From Diospyros lotus (lineage: Eukaryota > Streptophyta > Magnoliopsida > Ericales > Ebenaceae): 64,000 nt of DNA. Position 1 is the first letter of the stretch. Each line of letters begins with the position of its first letter. A program made the translations under genes and the position numbers. This document shows, piece by piece, positions 24,001-36,126 of this stretch. The notes beneath the pieces were generated by a model, which saw only the letters and a program-made list of their open reading frames with translations, did no database searches and was not told the DNA's origin. The stretch is taken from assembly GCF_014633365.1 (NCBI RefSeq), contig NC_068344.1, forward strand, positions 32,982,670 to 33,046,669, given 5' to 3'.

Positions 24001-27000
24001 GATATACAGGATATATCTTTGAACTTAAAGTTTTCACTTGATGGAGAAAATAATGAAGGCAACGGTAGTACTGATTATTCTGGAGAATCTGGAGATCGCA
24101 AGACTAAGTTAGAGAATGCTGTTTTGGCTTGGTCTAAGGGTGTTCTTAAGGGCACTCAAAAGACTGGGCTTACAGACAAAGCAGATCAGAACAGCGGTCC
24201 TGGTAAGTTCCCAGCAGTACGGAGGAGGAAACATATTATTGTTATTGCTGTTGATTTTGATGCTGTATCAGATCTTTTTGAAACTACTAGAAAGATATTT
24301 GATGCTGTGGAGAAGGAAAGGCTCGAAGGCTCTATAGGATTCATATTAGCCACATCCTTTACCTTGTCTGAAATACATTATTTTCTAGTCTCAGGGGGGC
24401 TGAGCCCTACTGAGTTTGATGCTTTTATCTGCAATAGTGGCAGCGACCTGTACTATTCATCTCCTAATGCAGAGGGTAACCCTTTTGTAATTGACTTGTA
24501 CTACCACTCACATATTGAATACCGCTGGGGTGGAGAAGGGTTGAGGAAGACTTTGGTCCGTTGGGCGGGTTCTATCACTGATAAGAAGGGTGAGAGTGAA
24601 GAGCAAATTGTTACTGATGATGAAAAGATCTCAACCAACTATTGTTATGCTTTTAAAGTGCGAAAGCAGGGAAAGGTAACTTTCTTTTCTACATGTGCTG
24701 ATTTTGTCATTAAATGGATGGTTTTATGTACTTCAGCTTAGCACTATAGTTGTAACCAAGCTGAGTATCTCAAGATTGATGTGAATCAAGCTTGGTGAGA
24801 GGACAAATGAAGACAAGCTCAAGCTTGAAATTTTTAGAGGGAATTGAATAACCTAAGCTTGAACTATCTGTAGTTAGGCCTGAAAGACTCATTGCTTATG
24901 ACATGTGATGGCAATGTAGAACTTTTAATTCATTCTGAAAGACATGCACAAGGCTAGGAAGATATGGGTTTCAGATGGAGTGATCCTAGCTTGGTTGGGC
25001 TTGTGGTTTGTAATCCTTCGACCACTTGGTCTATGGATTAGTATCATTGCCATGAGGCTAAACCAAAAATAATGTACTAACTAAGACAGCTATCCAAAAA
25101 TTGTGACCTCCATGCTCTACTAAAATGCCTTTTTGCACTTTCGAATTACTTGGCATGAAGCGCATAACCTAGGAAGGTCAAGCTTTCATATTCTCTAGTT
25201 CTGCTAAGCCGTTAATGCTTATAATTACCTACTTGACATGATAACCTTAAAAGGTTTCACTGAAGCAAGTAACCAAACACAAACATTAGTGATTCTGGTG
25301 GTGCTGCGTTGTTTGTCAATGTATTCAAGAATGACCTAGCCTTTAGCCAGACTTGACATTTAGTCTAGTTTGAGTGACCTTGAACATCATTGTTGGCAAC
25401 CCTATAATTCCTGATTGCGTCAATCTCATACACATGCCCACACAAAGGAAAAAAAAGGAAAAGAAAAAGAGAAGAAAAAAATGGAAAAGGAAAAGAAAAA
25501 GTGATTATCATGAGAGGTCCTTTTTTCTTTAAGCATTACGAGGAAACAAAATGTGGGATGGGTTGGTATTACTGAATATGATAATTCAGATTTGAGTATG
25601 GGGGGGAGTCTATTAAGTTAATTCAGAGCTAGAGAACACAATCCAATCGTTTTCCATTTCTTCTTCAAACACACACCTGTGCATTTCTATCTTTCTGATC
25701 TTTTGTTTATGAAAATGGGTGTTTCTTTCTCTGTACTCTACCAAGGCACATTGATTGTTGGCATACATTTCAATGTGTGTGTGTGTGTGTGTATTTGACG
25801 AGTATTGTGCATTGTCAGATGATATTGTTCTTCAATTTCCATTTTTACAGGTTCCCCCAGTCAGGGAAATTCGGAAAGTAATGAGAATTCAGGCTCTGCG
25901 CTGCCATGTTATTTATTGCCAAAATGGAAATAAGATTAATGTCATTCCGGTATTGGCATCTCGTTCCCAAGCACTAAGGTATAGCTGTTTTAGCTCTTGG
26001 CTTAATTTTGTTTTGAAAATTTTCAGACTACAATGACTGCATCATATTTTGGTCATAGTGTAAAACCTTGGTTGATTTTAGTTCTTGAAATATGCATGAC
26101 TAGGTAGTTAGGTCCTAGTACTAAAACCATGTTCTGCCTTCTACTTGCAACTGTTTAGTATTAAAACCGAGCATACATATTATAAAAGCTTGAAAGTGAG
26201 CCTTGGCTGCTTGGTACAATGGTAAGCTTTCTCCATTATGACCTAAAGGTCACAGGTCCAAGTCAGGAAACGACCTCTTTAAGGGTAAAGGCTGTGTACA
26301 ATTGACCTTCCTCAGAGCTCTCAATGCAGGAGCCTCCTGCACTGTGTTGAACTTTATATAGGTTTATTTACCAAAAAAAAACTTTATATAGGTTCACCTT
26401 TATATGTATTGTAAAGGATTACGTAGTGGTTTCACTTCCTAATTCCTATGCAACTGACATTTGTTTGAATATCTCAGGCATTTACACTCGTCTTCCTTTG
26501 TTGTTGCTTATCGAATTCAAGATAATTATTACCTTTTCTTTTGGCAAGAAGATATTCCTACCCTGTTCTATATTTGGTGCTCATCATGGCAGCTTTCTCC
26601 CCAGTAATTAGTTTTAACAGTAAAACTACTGATAACAACAAAACACAGCAGTGGTGAAACCATCTTCATTGTGTAAAAATGACTTGGTTTCAACATTTTG
26701 TTATTGTGTTTTTATGCATATCAACACAATCACAGAGTATCCAATCACCCAAAGTATTTAATCTAATACAGGATTGGGGATACCCAATCAGTCATCATTT
26801 GGTTTTTCATCTGAACAGTGCTCCCCAACTGCAATACCTTTATTTTTGTTGTTTTTCTCAAAGTCCGGCCTTCTTTCTCTTGAGACTTAGTTTTGTGCCC
26901 CTAGTCTACTCAACCAGTGTCAGCCTATGATCCTGTATGCCCTTTGGACCATGGATTGTATTAGTAATTGATCTTGAGCCTGTATGGACTAGTTGGGCAG

Positions 27001-28191
27001 TCAAGATAATGACACTACCTTTGTTGTATGACATGATTTTCAACAGAATTTAAGCCCAAAGTCCAATTGGCTAAGATTTGTGGCGGCTGCCTTGATCGTT
27101 AGTCAATAACTCGTTACTTGGGAGTGCCTTGATGCTTTATGCCCCAGAGACGAGGATTGAACCCAAAGATATTGGTTTGATGCATCCATAATAGGGAAAG
27201 CTGCATAAAGCATTTCGTCACCTTTATTCATCTTTATCTTGCATGCATGCCCTGCCCTCCATTCACCTTCAGGTGATAAGAGGATATTGTCTTGGCAGCT
27301 ACAGTCTACTGCATCATTCTCCCTGATGTGATGTAACATATGCTTATTTCCCTTCGTTATTTGGTTCTGTTTCAATTGTTTTTCTTTTTGTTCTTGTTTT
27401 TTGTACTTATTAAAAGGCTAAATTCTTCCCCACACCACACGTGCACAAAAAAGAGTAAAATTTCCTGGTCTAGAGCTTCCACTTTTATTCATTGTGGATT
27501 ATAATTGATTTGAGATTCTACGGGACAAAATAGTACAGAAGAATGTGATTATGAAATCGGTAGATCAAGTCGGCTTGACATTAGGGGAACTTCAAGACAG
27601 GTATTTTATGCCATAACTCTTGCAAATGTTAAAAGTATCTAGACATGGTTCTGAGGAGGCAACATGATTAAACCAATTTTGGGAAGTGATCGAAGGGTGC
27701 CTTTTTGCCTTTCTGAGCACTGTAGGACCCTTTTTAAATTCCTTGCTGAAAGCTGAACCTCATGATTTTTTGTATATAATTTCATGAAGTTATATTTTGA
27801 TTTGTTCTTTCAATGATATTCTTTGATCTGTATGACTCAACTTGTTATAAATAGAACCTTTTCTTTGGAATTTTGCTTGACTTTATAATGAATAAAAATC
27901 GGGTACAGGTATCTCTATCTCCGGTGGGGCGTGGACTTGTCCAAAATGGTGGTGTTCGTTGGGGAATCTGGGGACACTGATTATGAAGGATTGCTTGGTG
28001 GTATCCACAAGTCCATAATACTGAAGGGAGTTTGTAGCAGTGTGAACAATCAACTCCATGCCAACAGAAGCTACCCGCTTTCAGATGTCCTGCCGGTCAA
28101 TAGCCCTAACATTGTTCAAACAGGTGAAGAATGCAGCCCTGCTGATGTCAGGACTTCATTGGAGAACCTAGGAGTCCTCAAAGCCCCTTGA
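16231..28191 (+). CDS. SPS1: sucrose-phosphate synthase, family A
   Basis: Transfers glucose from UDP-glucose to fructose-6-phosphate to give sucrose-6-phosphate in the cytosol, a control point of sucrose synthesis. Exons: 16231-16416, 16575-16664, 17540-17781, 18026-18089, 18262-18960, 19659-19775, 19898-20029, 20139-20315, 23423-23476, 23565-23627, 23737-24675, 25851-25978, 27909-28191; together 1057 aa, the normal length, with no frame break. Seen: N-terminus [20 protein letters not shown], Ser pair in [13 protein letters not shown] (S150/S151, the family's light/dark regulatory phosphosite region), [16 protein letters not shown] of the GT-B donor domain, EPFGLTLIE (E579-E587, EX7E motif of GT4), and a C-terminal phosphatase-like domain (about 770-1000). 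An ATG nine bases earlier (16222) would add MTN; the second ATG is the conserved start. Intron 3 begins with GC instead of GT. Introns 8 (3.1 kb) and 12 (1.9 kb) carry transposon remains. Confidence 0.96.
17780..17785 (+). other. GC donor of a GC-AG intron
   Basis: The conserved sequence [12 protein letters not shown] needs exon 3 to end at AAG (17781) with intron bases GCATGA following and the acceptor at 18025. No GT donor nearby keeps the conserved protein. Confidence 0.8.
21057..21103 (+). repeat. T19-G28 homopolymer pair in intron 8
   Basis: Nineteen T followed directly by twenty-eight G. Read on the minus strand it is a C-run ending in poly-A, so it could be the tail of a minus-strand retroposed insertion whose body lies at about 21104-22030; that body was not identified. 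Run lengths of this kind are unreliable in assemblies. Confidence 0.6.
22079..22491 (-). mobile_element. solo LTR (413 bp) with 5-bp target duplication
   Basis: The segment starts TGTCATGT and ends ACATGACA, an 8-bp perfect terminal inverted repeat of LTR type, and is flanked by CAAGT on both sides (22074-22078 and 22492-22496). On the minus strand a TATA-like CAGTATATAAGACTC sits mid-element and the end is pyrimidine-rich. No internal retrotransposon DNA remains, so it is most simply a solo LTR left by LTR-LTR recombination. It lies inside intron 8 of sucrose-phosphate synthase, antisense to the gene. Confidence 0.85.
26198..26371 (+). mobile_element. tRNA-derived SINE, Au-like, degenerate
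   Basis: A pol III box A-like TGGCTGCTTGGTACAATGG (26204) and box B-like GGTCCAAGTC (26255) are followed by AGGCTGTGTACAATTGACC and GGAGCCTCCTGCACTG, the recognisable body of plant Au SINEs. It lies in intron 12 of sucrose-phosphate synthase in sense orientation. It is not a tRNA gene, because the cloverleaf cannot close. Confidence 0.72.
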
Positions 28192-29978
28192 GCAATGCTC
28201 TCTGTGGTTGTGATCAGCCTCTGGATCTTCAACTTCCTGAAGAGCAATTTCACCAACTCTAATAGAACTATGCCCCTAAAGCTGGTTTTGTTTTCTTGCT
28301 GAAATCTTGGTAATTCTTTTGTTTCTTTGCTTCAAAAATCAATCCTTTGTGGCTTCCATTGGCATTGAAGCCAACTTATCTTGTATATTGCTGTAAATTT
28401 TTCCTGGTATCATGGAGCCCCGTGGTCTCGCAGGACAAAGTAAACTACAGATCAGAAGTTTTAAATAAATATGAAAGTTGCTCTTCGACTCTTTCTTGCA
28501 AACATCATGCCTCTCAGGTAATGTTCTCATTGGTTGTTATACTTCAAATCACTTCATTTTGATCAACGGCCTCAGTTCTTTCTAGCTATTATTTTAGGGT
28601 TGATGTGCAATTTGGTTCTGATGGATGAAATTGAAATCAATGCCCAGGCTCATGTTAGTTCAAAATTTGATTGAAGATGCCTTGTAATTTGCTTGCTGCT
28701 AGATATGATGAGTGACTTACTTTTAGAGCTTGATTTGATTGGCCTTTTCATAGATCACCAAATGTTGCTCTATAAACTGAGACCAAGGAGAGTGGGTTGT
28801 TTCTATATATCCTGTGTTTGGTTCCCAGGAAAATAAGCACATTAAGAAGGAATTAGGATGTTCACTAATGTTGTTTGGCAAGAATACTTGACACAATCTT
28901 CTGGCTATTTTATGTAAAGTTGGTTAGCTGTCATGGACTCTTGCATCTTGATTAGAAAAGTAATGTCTACTGTACTAAAATTAGCAATCCTTCCTCCATT
29001 TTGCCCATTATTGGGATGGTATAGTGGGCAAAAGAGCAGGGAAAATGGCCATAGAGACAGATAAGGGTGTAGGTTTGGCACATTAGGTTGGCTGATGTTA
29101 CAGTTGGGCTAGGTTGTACCAATTTCCTGAACTCAATCCATACCCATCTCAAATTTAATCTATTAAAAGGGTGGTTTCAATGAATGGAGTGTTCTTGTTT
29201 TTGCAAGGATAAGGGGTGGTCATCTCGGACCTAATCTTATTTTTATTTTGTGAAGATATTTTTACGACTCAAAAAACTTTTTGAGTTTTTTAATCAGAAG
29301 CTAATAACCTTATTATTACTATCAAAATTATAAAAAAAAATAAATCTTATAAAATTATATATTTTCTCAAACCCTACAAATATAAATGAGTTGCAAAGAT
29401 GACCATGTTAGTATAATAAATACTAGCAAAATAGAAATAATTTGCTCTAAACTGCTGGAACTAATATATACCCATCTCAAAGAAGACCAAGACCAAAACA
29501 AAACCAATAATAATAATAATAATTAACAGTTATGTTATGTGCAAATGAATGCTATATTCATGGCGGGTCCAACTGTTTCAGGCTCATGCTCTCCGACTGT
29601 TGGCAGATGCCTTAAAGCTGAGCTTGAATTAAGAGTCATGGTCATGGCAAAGTGGCAAAGTCAAACATCCCATCCCCATGACCATGAATATATGATGGAA
29701 CCATATCAAAACCAATTCCAACATTCAGAACTCATGAATCATTTGCTTGGGGAATTGGGAATGCGTTCCGCCATCTTCACGGCCATCCTGCCCCTTAATC
29801 CATGAAATCATCTTCAGATTCTTGGGGGACCAAATTCCATTTATATCATACTTCAAATCTTCTTCGTGAAAATTTAGAGGTACAATGTTCATGTAATTGG
29901 GGGGTTTATCGTCAATCACGAGCTTAATTCTACAGCTCCGTGGATATCTAAAAATGTTATAGACTAATTATTTTAAGC
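28192..29978. other. 3' flank of sucrose-phosphate synthase and gene-free interval
   Basis: Contains the 3' UTR up to roughly 28.5 kb. A minus-strand open frame at 29919-29725 extends upstream without a stop for about 15 more codons and reads plausibly as protein, but I do not recognise a family and there is no splice support. Confidence 0.4.
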
Positions 29979-30569
29979 ATCGTTTGGTAAAATATGAAAG
30001 ATAAGAATGTATTAACATAAAGTTAGAATATTTTTTAAATCAAAATATGAAATGATCAAGATAAGGTGGGAAATATTTTAAGTTTTTTTATCAAATTATT
30101 TATTAAATTTTTTAAAATATATTAAGGGACATATAAGTAAGATTCAAAATAAATTTATTTAGAGATAAGATGAGAGAGAGTTATTTGAATAATTCCATAT
30201 AAAAAGTCATGACTTTTTTCTTTTAAGTGTTGGTGATGGATAAATTTAATAAATATAATAGAAAATAATTTTATTTAAAATATTTTTCATATCTCACTTT
30301 TTTTAGTGCATATCAGATTATTTGTTAATTTTTTTGAAATGCAGTAAGAGACATATGGGTTATTTTTTCTTATCTATAAAGTCAAAGATAAATTTATTTG
30401 AAGACGAGAAGAAATAAAGTTATCTGAACAATTCTAAATAAGAAGTCACGTGACTTTTTTTTTTAAAGTATTAGTAAATAAATTTAACAAGTACGATAAA
30501 AAATATTTTTATTTGAAATACTTTTCACATCCTATTTTTTTCGACCCATATCATTTGAATACCAAACAT
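29979..30569. mobile_element. MITE-like element with internal duplication
   Basis: Ends ATCGTTTGGTA and (inverted) ATGTTTGGTA form short terminal inverted repeats, flanked by TAAGC at 29974-29978 and 30570-30574. The interior consists of two diverged direct copies of about 240 bp, each with ATAAATTTATTT, AAGTCA(T/C)G...ACTTTTTT and AAATATTTTTATTT-type blocks. A related, shorter fragment lies near 37030-37190. No coding capacity. Confidence 0.55.
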
Positions 30570-30570
30570 T

Positions 30571-30627
30571 AAGCAATAAAAATCTAAGAGAAAACATTTA
30601 AGCAATAAAAATCTAAGAGAAAACATT
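30571..30627 (+). repeat. 28-29 bp tandem duplication at the MITE border
   Basis: AAGCAATAAAAATCTAAGAG plus AAAACATT occurs twice in succession; its first bases include the right TAAGC flank of the neighbouring element. Confidence 0.85.
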
Positions 30628-31318
30628 AAGCAAAAGCAAACATTTAAATCTTTGAATAAGAAAGAAAAAACAAATCCGGATTGACCTGTCATTTTCTACC
30701 AATATTACGAGAACAAGTTATCCAAAAACAAAAGCGTTGTTGTAAGCTTGCGAGTTGGGTGAAGAAACCATGGGCAAGTGCAAGATGTGTGACCCTCAAT
30801 AATTAATTGTGGAATATTCGTCGAATTTATTGTGCTGTAAAATCAAGATTAAATGCAAATGTCGTGTGGGATTTTTGAGATTTCGTGTTGGATCTTTGCA
30901 CCACAAACATTAACTTGAAGGCAACAAATTAGTCTGCGTTGTGGTTAGGTTTAGGGTACCCTTAAGTTTCTTGAGGCCAGACCAGAGAACCATCTCATGA
31001 AACACAACCCTAATGGTAGCTCACCAGCCTCTTCCCATATGGTATAGGGAGGGTTGCCTAATTCCTTGGTAACCCACACACACACAGTTATCTTTCTTTC
31101 TTTTTTTTGTAAGAATGGTGTGTGATGAAGTATCAAATTAATAAGAATTCTTGTTGAATCAACGATTGAATGTCCAGTGGCTATGCTTTTTTATGTTGCT
31201 TAAATTAACTTACAATCAAGAAGAGAGGCTACCCGAAGCTTGCCTTGAAATGGGTTTCGATGTCTAAACTAGAGAGGAAGATACATTGCTAATTTATTGA
31301 AGGCTAAACCCATAATCT
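30628..31318. other. gene-free interval
   Basis: No gene or bounded repeat could be supported. Confidence 0.5.
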
Positions 31319-32234
31319 TGCTTTATCATCCCTTAAAGGTCAAATGTAACCTATTGAATCCTTAATCTTTATAATTTACACATATTAATTACTTAATGTA
31401 ATTTAAAATAATATATGAATTATACGCGAAATAAGGTAAAAATAAGAAAAACAAAAGAAAGAAAAATGGAAAAAGAATTGATTGAATCGATCATTCCTTA
31501 TACCTTTCTTTCTGCCTTTGATTATCGTCTTTGCTCTCATCGACCCAAACGGAAGAACTGAGTCTCCAGTTATCTCTTGTAGTCTCGATCCCGACCCTTT
31601 TTCTTTGCTCCGACTGGCCACTGCGACTAACCCACCATTCTTGTTTCTCTTTGTTTTGATTGACAATTCGCGACTGACCCACCCTTTTCCGTCATTTTTC
31701 TCTTATTGGCGATCATAACCTATCTATTAGTGAATTTATAATTCGGTGATATTGGGCATGCTATTTTGTTGCTTTGTTTTTATGTATTTAATGACACGTC
31801 TATCACATGCATTACAACATAAGGATTTGTCACTCGCAATATGTCGACAACTTACTATTGGGAATCGTGGGTGCCATAGAGCTTCTCATAAAAATACAAA
31901 AACGTATCGCCCACTTCCTATAATTCGGCCTGAACCTTTGGGTAAGCTCTCTAAGATCAACAATAATAATTGCATGGAGTACTGTAGAATTCCTCGGTAC
32001 AATCATTCGGGAAGTCCCTCCAAAGATGACTCCCATGCAATTCTTGCAAGAGCTAGAGAAGCATCTACGGGTAAAGCACCGTATCCATATAATTGCTTGC
32101 CACCTATGCTCCGCCATTCATTCCAAGTTTAGGAACTTTACTAACTAGATAATTAAGTAGTCAATGAATGTAAATTATAAAAAATAAGTACTCAATAGAT
32201 ATCATATTTAAAATTTAGGAGAGTGATAGGGCAT
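31319..32234. mobile_element. long-terminal-inverted-repeat element with GC-richer cargo
   Basis: The left ~90 bases (CTTTATCATCCCTTAAAGG then TATTGAATCCTTAATCTTTA and TAATTTACA) match the reverse complement of the right ~90 bases (CCCTATCACTCTCCTAAA then TATTGAGTACTTATTTTTTA and TAATTTACA) imperfectly. The ~700-bp interior (31480-32130) is much GC-richer and holds a 128-codon plus-strand frame (31746-32132) and a second protein-like frame broken by one stop. This is the layout of a Mutator-like or Pack-MULE-type element carrying captured DNA, but no 9-bp target duplication was found and the cargo was not identified. Confidence 0.5.
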
Positions 32235-33500
32235 TTCATGTAAAATTTAAAAGAAAAAAAATATAAATTTAGCATTTATTGAAAGAGTATATAAATAAAA
32301 ATGAATTGTCTCTTCCGTAATAATTTAGAATATCATACGCACTTGTAAATACAGATATATCTTAATTAACATTTGGGAGCTTCTGGGACCAAAACAATAG
32401 GGCTAAGATATTAATGTTCATGATTTGCAATCAAGTCAGCATTCCTAATTAATGTCTTGAGTATTACTCATTAGTATAGCCGTATGATAATAATATATAT
32501 ATAGTAGGTGGCCATATGTACATAATTTATCACATCAATAAATTTGAAGTCTTACCATTATTCAGGTATCTTGTCAACACATTAACTGTGTGCAATTTAA
32601 AATTATATTAACTGTTAAGAGTTCATCTTATTAAACTAAAAAACTTTCAGTCTTGGCTCAAAATTTAAAAATGATCAGTGGATATATGTGAAGAGAAATA
32701 ATAATAAAGTTTTATTATGTATAAAAAAATTACAATTTGTCAAAGTATGTATGAAGAGAAATATGTCAAGAATTAGCTGAACTTCCCCACCCAAAATATG
32801 GTGGGAAAACTTGGCAGCTACCGCTAACCAATTTGCACTCAAAAACCTTTTCAACTCATTTATCAGACACTCAATCCATCCCAAAAACCCTTATCTGGAG
32901 AAAGAATATTCCATGTGCCAGCTTAGGTTTACTTGTATTGTTGGAATTAATTAATAATGTGTGACAGTTTAATGACTTGTCTCCAAGTTTCCCAATCAAA
33001 CAGAATAAATAAAAAAAACAAAGAAATTTTTTCTTCCATTTTAATTTTTTTTTGTGATTTTCAATTTTGAACCCAAAAATGAAAGGGAAAGCATAAAATT
33101 TATATTGAACGTAATATTGAGGGTCTTTCTTATTATTATTTATTGTAATGATTTCTTTTTACTGTCGTAGTTTAATCTTATTTTATGTATTATTTAGTAC
33201 GATAATTTGTGGGTTATTGTGCATGTCTAATAAATTTTTATAACATACATTCAAATAGTTATATGTTCCGATTATCATTGACAAAAAAAAAAAAAAAAAA
33301 GACAAAGCATTATGTTGAATTTATCCAGTTCCAAAACTTAAAAATAATTTTAAAAAACTGTAAATTCATGCACCAGCTATATATCTACAAGGATTATATA
33401 CATATATAAATATGTGGTAAAACCTTTCCTCTATGTCTAACCACTAAATATATAGAATTGAAAAAAAAAAATATCAACAAATTAAAGAGGTGAAAATTCA
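32235..33500. other. gene-free interval upstream of the heptahelical protein gene
   Basis: AT-rich, with an A-run at about 33282. TATA-like TATATAAATATG runs near 33400 may belong to the promoter of the next gene. Confidence 0.4.
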
Positions 33501-33648
33501 ATGCTTTTGCCCCATATTAATGAAGTTGTTGATAACCTAACAACCTGCACACTCCCAACTGTACGTACAAACCGATCAATGCCAAAGAACCCGTCTTTAA
33601 ATGATGGATGTTGTTGGTGGAAGTCTCTCCAACCGGGCAAACACTCTC

Positions 33649-33652
<4 letters not shown>

Positions 33653-33699
<47 letters not shown>

Positions 33700-33726
33700 A
33701 GGGAGGGAGAGAGAGAGAGAGAGAAA
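33653..33726 (+). repeat. GA microsatellite in leader or proximal promoter
   Basis: A (GA)n run broken by a GGGA block, 100 bases upstream of the start codon. It matches GAGA elements that recruit BBR/BPC factors in plants and is likely length-variable. Confidence 0.85.
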
Positions 33727-33825
33727 GAATGGAAGTACACATCTCTTTCCTTCCATGATGATCATATCGTCATCGTCATCGCCATTTCTAGCATCATCTT
33801 GGCTGTGATTTGAACACGTATAGTT

Positions 33826-36126
33826 ATGAACAACAGTGAAGGGGCTGTTTGGAGCAGAAAAACAAGAAAGACGAGGGAGATGGATCTGACAAACACTGCT
33901 GCCATCAACGGGAAGCAGCTGAAGAAGAAGAAGAAGCAGTGCCCTTTGCTTTCATTTCACGAATTGCCTGATTACATGAAAGATAACGAGTTCATCCTGA
34001 ATTATTACAGAGCTGATTGGCCCCTCAAAGAGGCTTTCTTCAGCGTGTTTCGCTGGCACAATGAGACTCTTAACGTCTGGACGTAAGTGATGATGATCTG
34101 AGTTTCTTTCCTTTCTTTCCCCCCCCCCCCCCCCCTTTTTTGTTTCTTTCATGTTTTTGTGTCTTTAATTTTGATGGGTTGTGTCTTCTTGTTTTTCCTT
34201 CTGATTTTCTCTTCCTATGAATGATAACAGGCATCTACTCGCATTTGCCCTATTCTTGGGGTTAACAGTTGCTAATTTCGTGCATGCTTCTCAGCTGGCA
34301 GATCTGTTTGGCATTTTTACAAGGTATATGCATATCTTGCACAGTTTCTTTCTCCCATCCATTCAAATTAAATTCCACTTTCCCCCTAAATTAGGGAAAA
34401 TGCTCAGCTTTTCTTCTTTTCATAGAATTTCCATACAGCTCGTCAATTTCATAATTAACCAAACATGGGGAAAGAAAACACCCAACAAATAGACTGATAA
34501 TTGTAGGAATACCAGTTTCATATAACTTCAATTCTATGGCATTTTTTGTAAGAAGTTTTTATAGAGATATTAAATCATATATTTTCCTGACGAGTTGTCT
34601 ATGAATTAACCCTTCTTGGATGCTCATTTTCCTTCTTTATTCTCACAGCCAATTTGGGTCCCCAAAAACTGCAAAAAATAAGTTACTTTTTTTGAAATTT
34701 TTATTTATAAATTAAATTGAACTATAGTCCTCTCTGATTTTCCCTGGTATAGTAGACAATGCCACAATGGTCTGAAGTCATCAATACATTCTGTTACTAG
34801 ATGTTAGAGAATAGCATCAGAATCGATGGCTAAATAAGGATATATTTTGCTTTTATACATGAATCAACCGATACATATTGTCCCCCAATTAATTTAGCAA
34901 CTCTATATCTTCAAAATCATCAGCAATTAACATTAATAAAAACTATTGAAAAGAAGGGAATACATGATCTGTGTGACAGTGTGTGCCTAGCTAGGGCTTG
35001 TTCCTCCTCTTGGGGCATTTTAGTTTTCTATTATCACAGGCAGAAATAATAATCCCACAATAAATTAACAAAACTTTTGAAGGTTGAATGTAGTAATATC
35101 TCTTAAAATAAGAATTGCTGTATTACATATTTGGTTAATTATATATATAAAGGTGATCCAATATTTCATGGTACTCATGTTTGGAATGATTTTGCAGTTC
35201 TTTCCCCACGAGTTCAGAGCCAAATGCCTCTCATAATCCAGAAAGGTTCTTTTCAGTAAGTCAATTCTAAAACCATTTAATTTTAGATTAAAAAATATTA
35301 TGTGTCTCTAAATATTAGATTAGTAACAAATTTTTTTGCTCCAAAGAAATGATTTTTCTTTCTTTGTTGGAAGGATCTTTGAAAAGTTACACAAATAACG
35401 TCTTCCTAATCTTTTTAATCTCCATGAAAACCGGCATTTTCACAGGGCCAAACAAAGCTCATTGACCTGAAGCACCCATCGCCGCCGCCGGAAACTAATT
35501 TGCCGCCGGTGGCAACGCAGTGGCCCTTCTTCATCTTCCTCGGCGGCGCCATGTTCTGCCTCCTCTCCTCCACCACTTGCCACCTCTTCTCCTGCCACTC
35601 CCACAGCCTCAACCTCCGACTCCTCCGCCTCGACTACGCCGGCATCACCGCCATGATCATCTCCTCCTTCTTCCCCCCCATCTACTACATATTCCAGTGC
35701 CAGCCCCTCTGGCAAATCCTCTACCTCTCCGCCATCTCAGTCATGGGTCTCTTCACCATCTTCACTTTGCTCTCGCCGGCCCTTTCCACCGCCAAATTTC
35801 GCACCTTTCGGGCTCTGCTCTTCGTGGCGATGGGCCTCTTCGGCCTGATTCCGGCCGTTCATGCCCTCGTCGTGAACTGGGGCGACCCAAAGAGGAACAT
35901 AACGCTGGCGTATGAATCGGCCATGGCTGTTTTCTACTTGACCGGGACCGGGTTTTACGTAAGCCGGGTGCCGGAGCGATGGCGGCCGGGCTGGTTCGAT
36001 TTGGCGGGGCAGAGCCACCAGATATTCCATGTTTTTGTGGTTTTGGGAGCGTTGGCTCACTACGGGGCGGCGCTGGTTTTTCTTGAATATCGAGGGCGAA
36101 TTGGGTGTGATGGGATGAAGGGATGA
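33826..36126 (+). CDS. HHP4: heptahelical transmembrane protein (PAQR / adiponectin-receptor-like), HHP4-like
   Basis: Four exons, 33826-34082, 34231-34323, 35198-35255 and 35446-36126, join in frame to 362 aa (Arabidopsis relatives are near 380). The N-terminus is basic and cytosolic (KKKKK at 33-37), followed by LPDYMKDNEFILNYYRADWP, the usual lead-in of plant HHPs, and the conserved WHNETLNVWTH (78-87). Several hydrophobic segments follow in exon 4 (for example around 165-180, 200-220, 228-248 and 258-280). The three histidines of the PAQR metal site are present: H182 in SSTTCH and H327/H331 in SHQIFH. Plant HHPs respond to hormones and sugar in published work, but their biochemical activity is not settled. 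Exon 4 is strikingly GC-rich, unlike the first three. HHP4 versus HHP5 cannot be separated by eye. A second in-frame ATG at 33880 is a possible alternative start. Confidence 0.9.
34119..34135 (+). repeat. C17 homopolymer in intron 1
   Basis: Seventeen consecutive C, 36 bases after the donor, within a pyrimidine-rich stretch. Confidence 0.8.

Noticed and set aside
26198..26371. tRNA gene
   Set aside because: Box A and box B are present, but the stems do not pair and the 3' part matches a SINE body.
29539..29919. Small gene with overlapping frames on both strands
   Set aside because: The minus-strand frame looks protein-like for about 80 codons, but no family, start context or exon partner could be found; kept only as a note in the interval entry.
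33482..33813. Several frames of 70-86 codons on both strands with Arg-Glu or Ser-Leu repeats
   Set aside because: They are translations of the GA microsatellite, which is open in all frames; not genes.
35440..36060. Open frames opposite and out of frame with HHP exon 4
   Set aside because: Shadow frames made long by the GC-rich exon; the membrane-protein frame explains the DNA.
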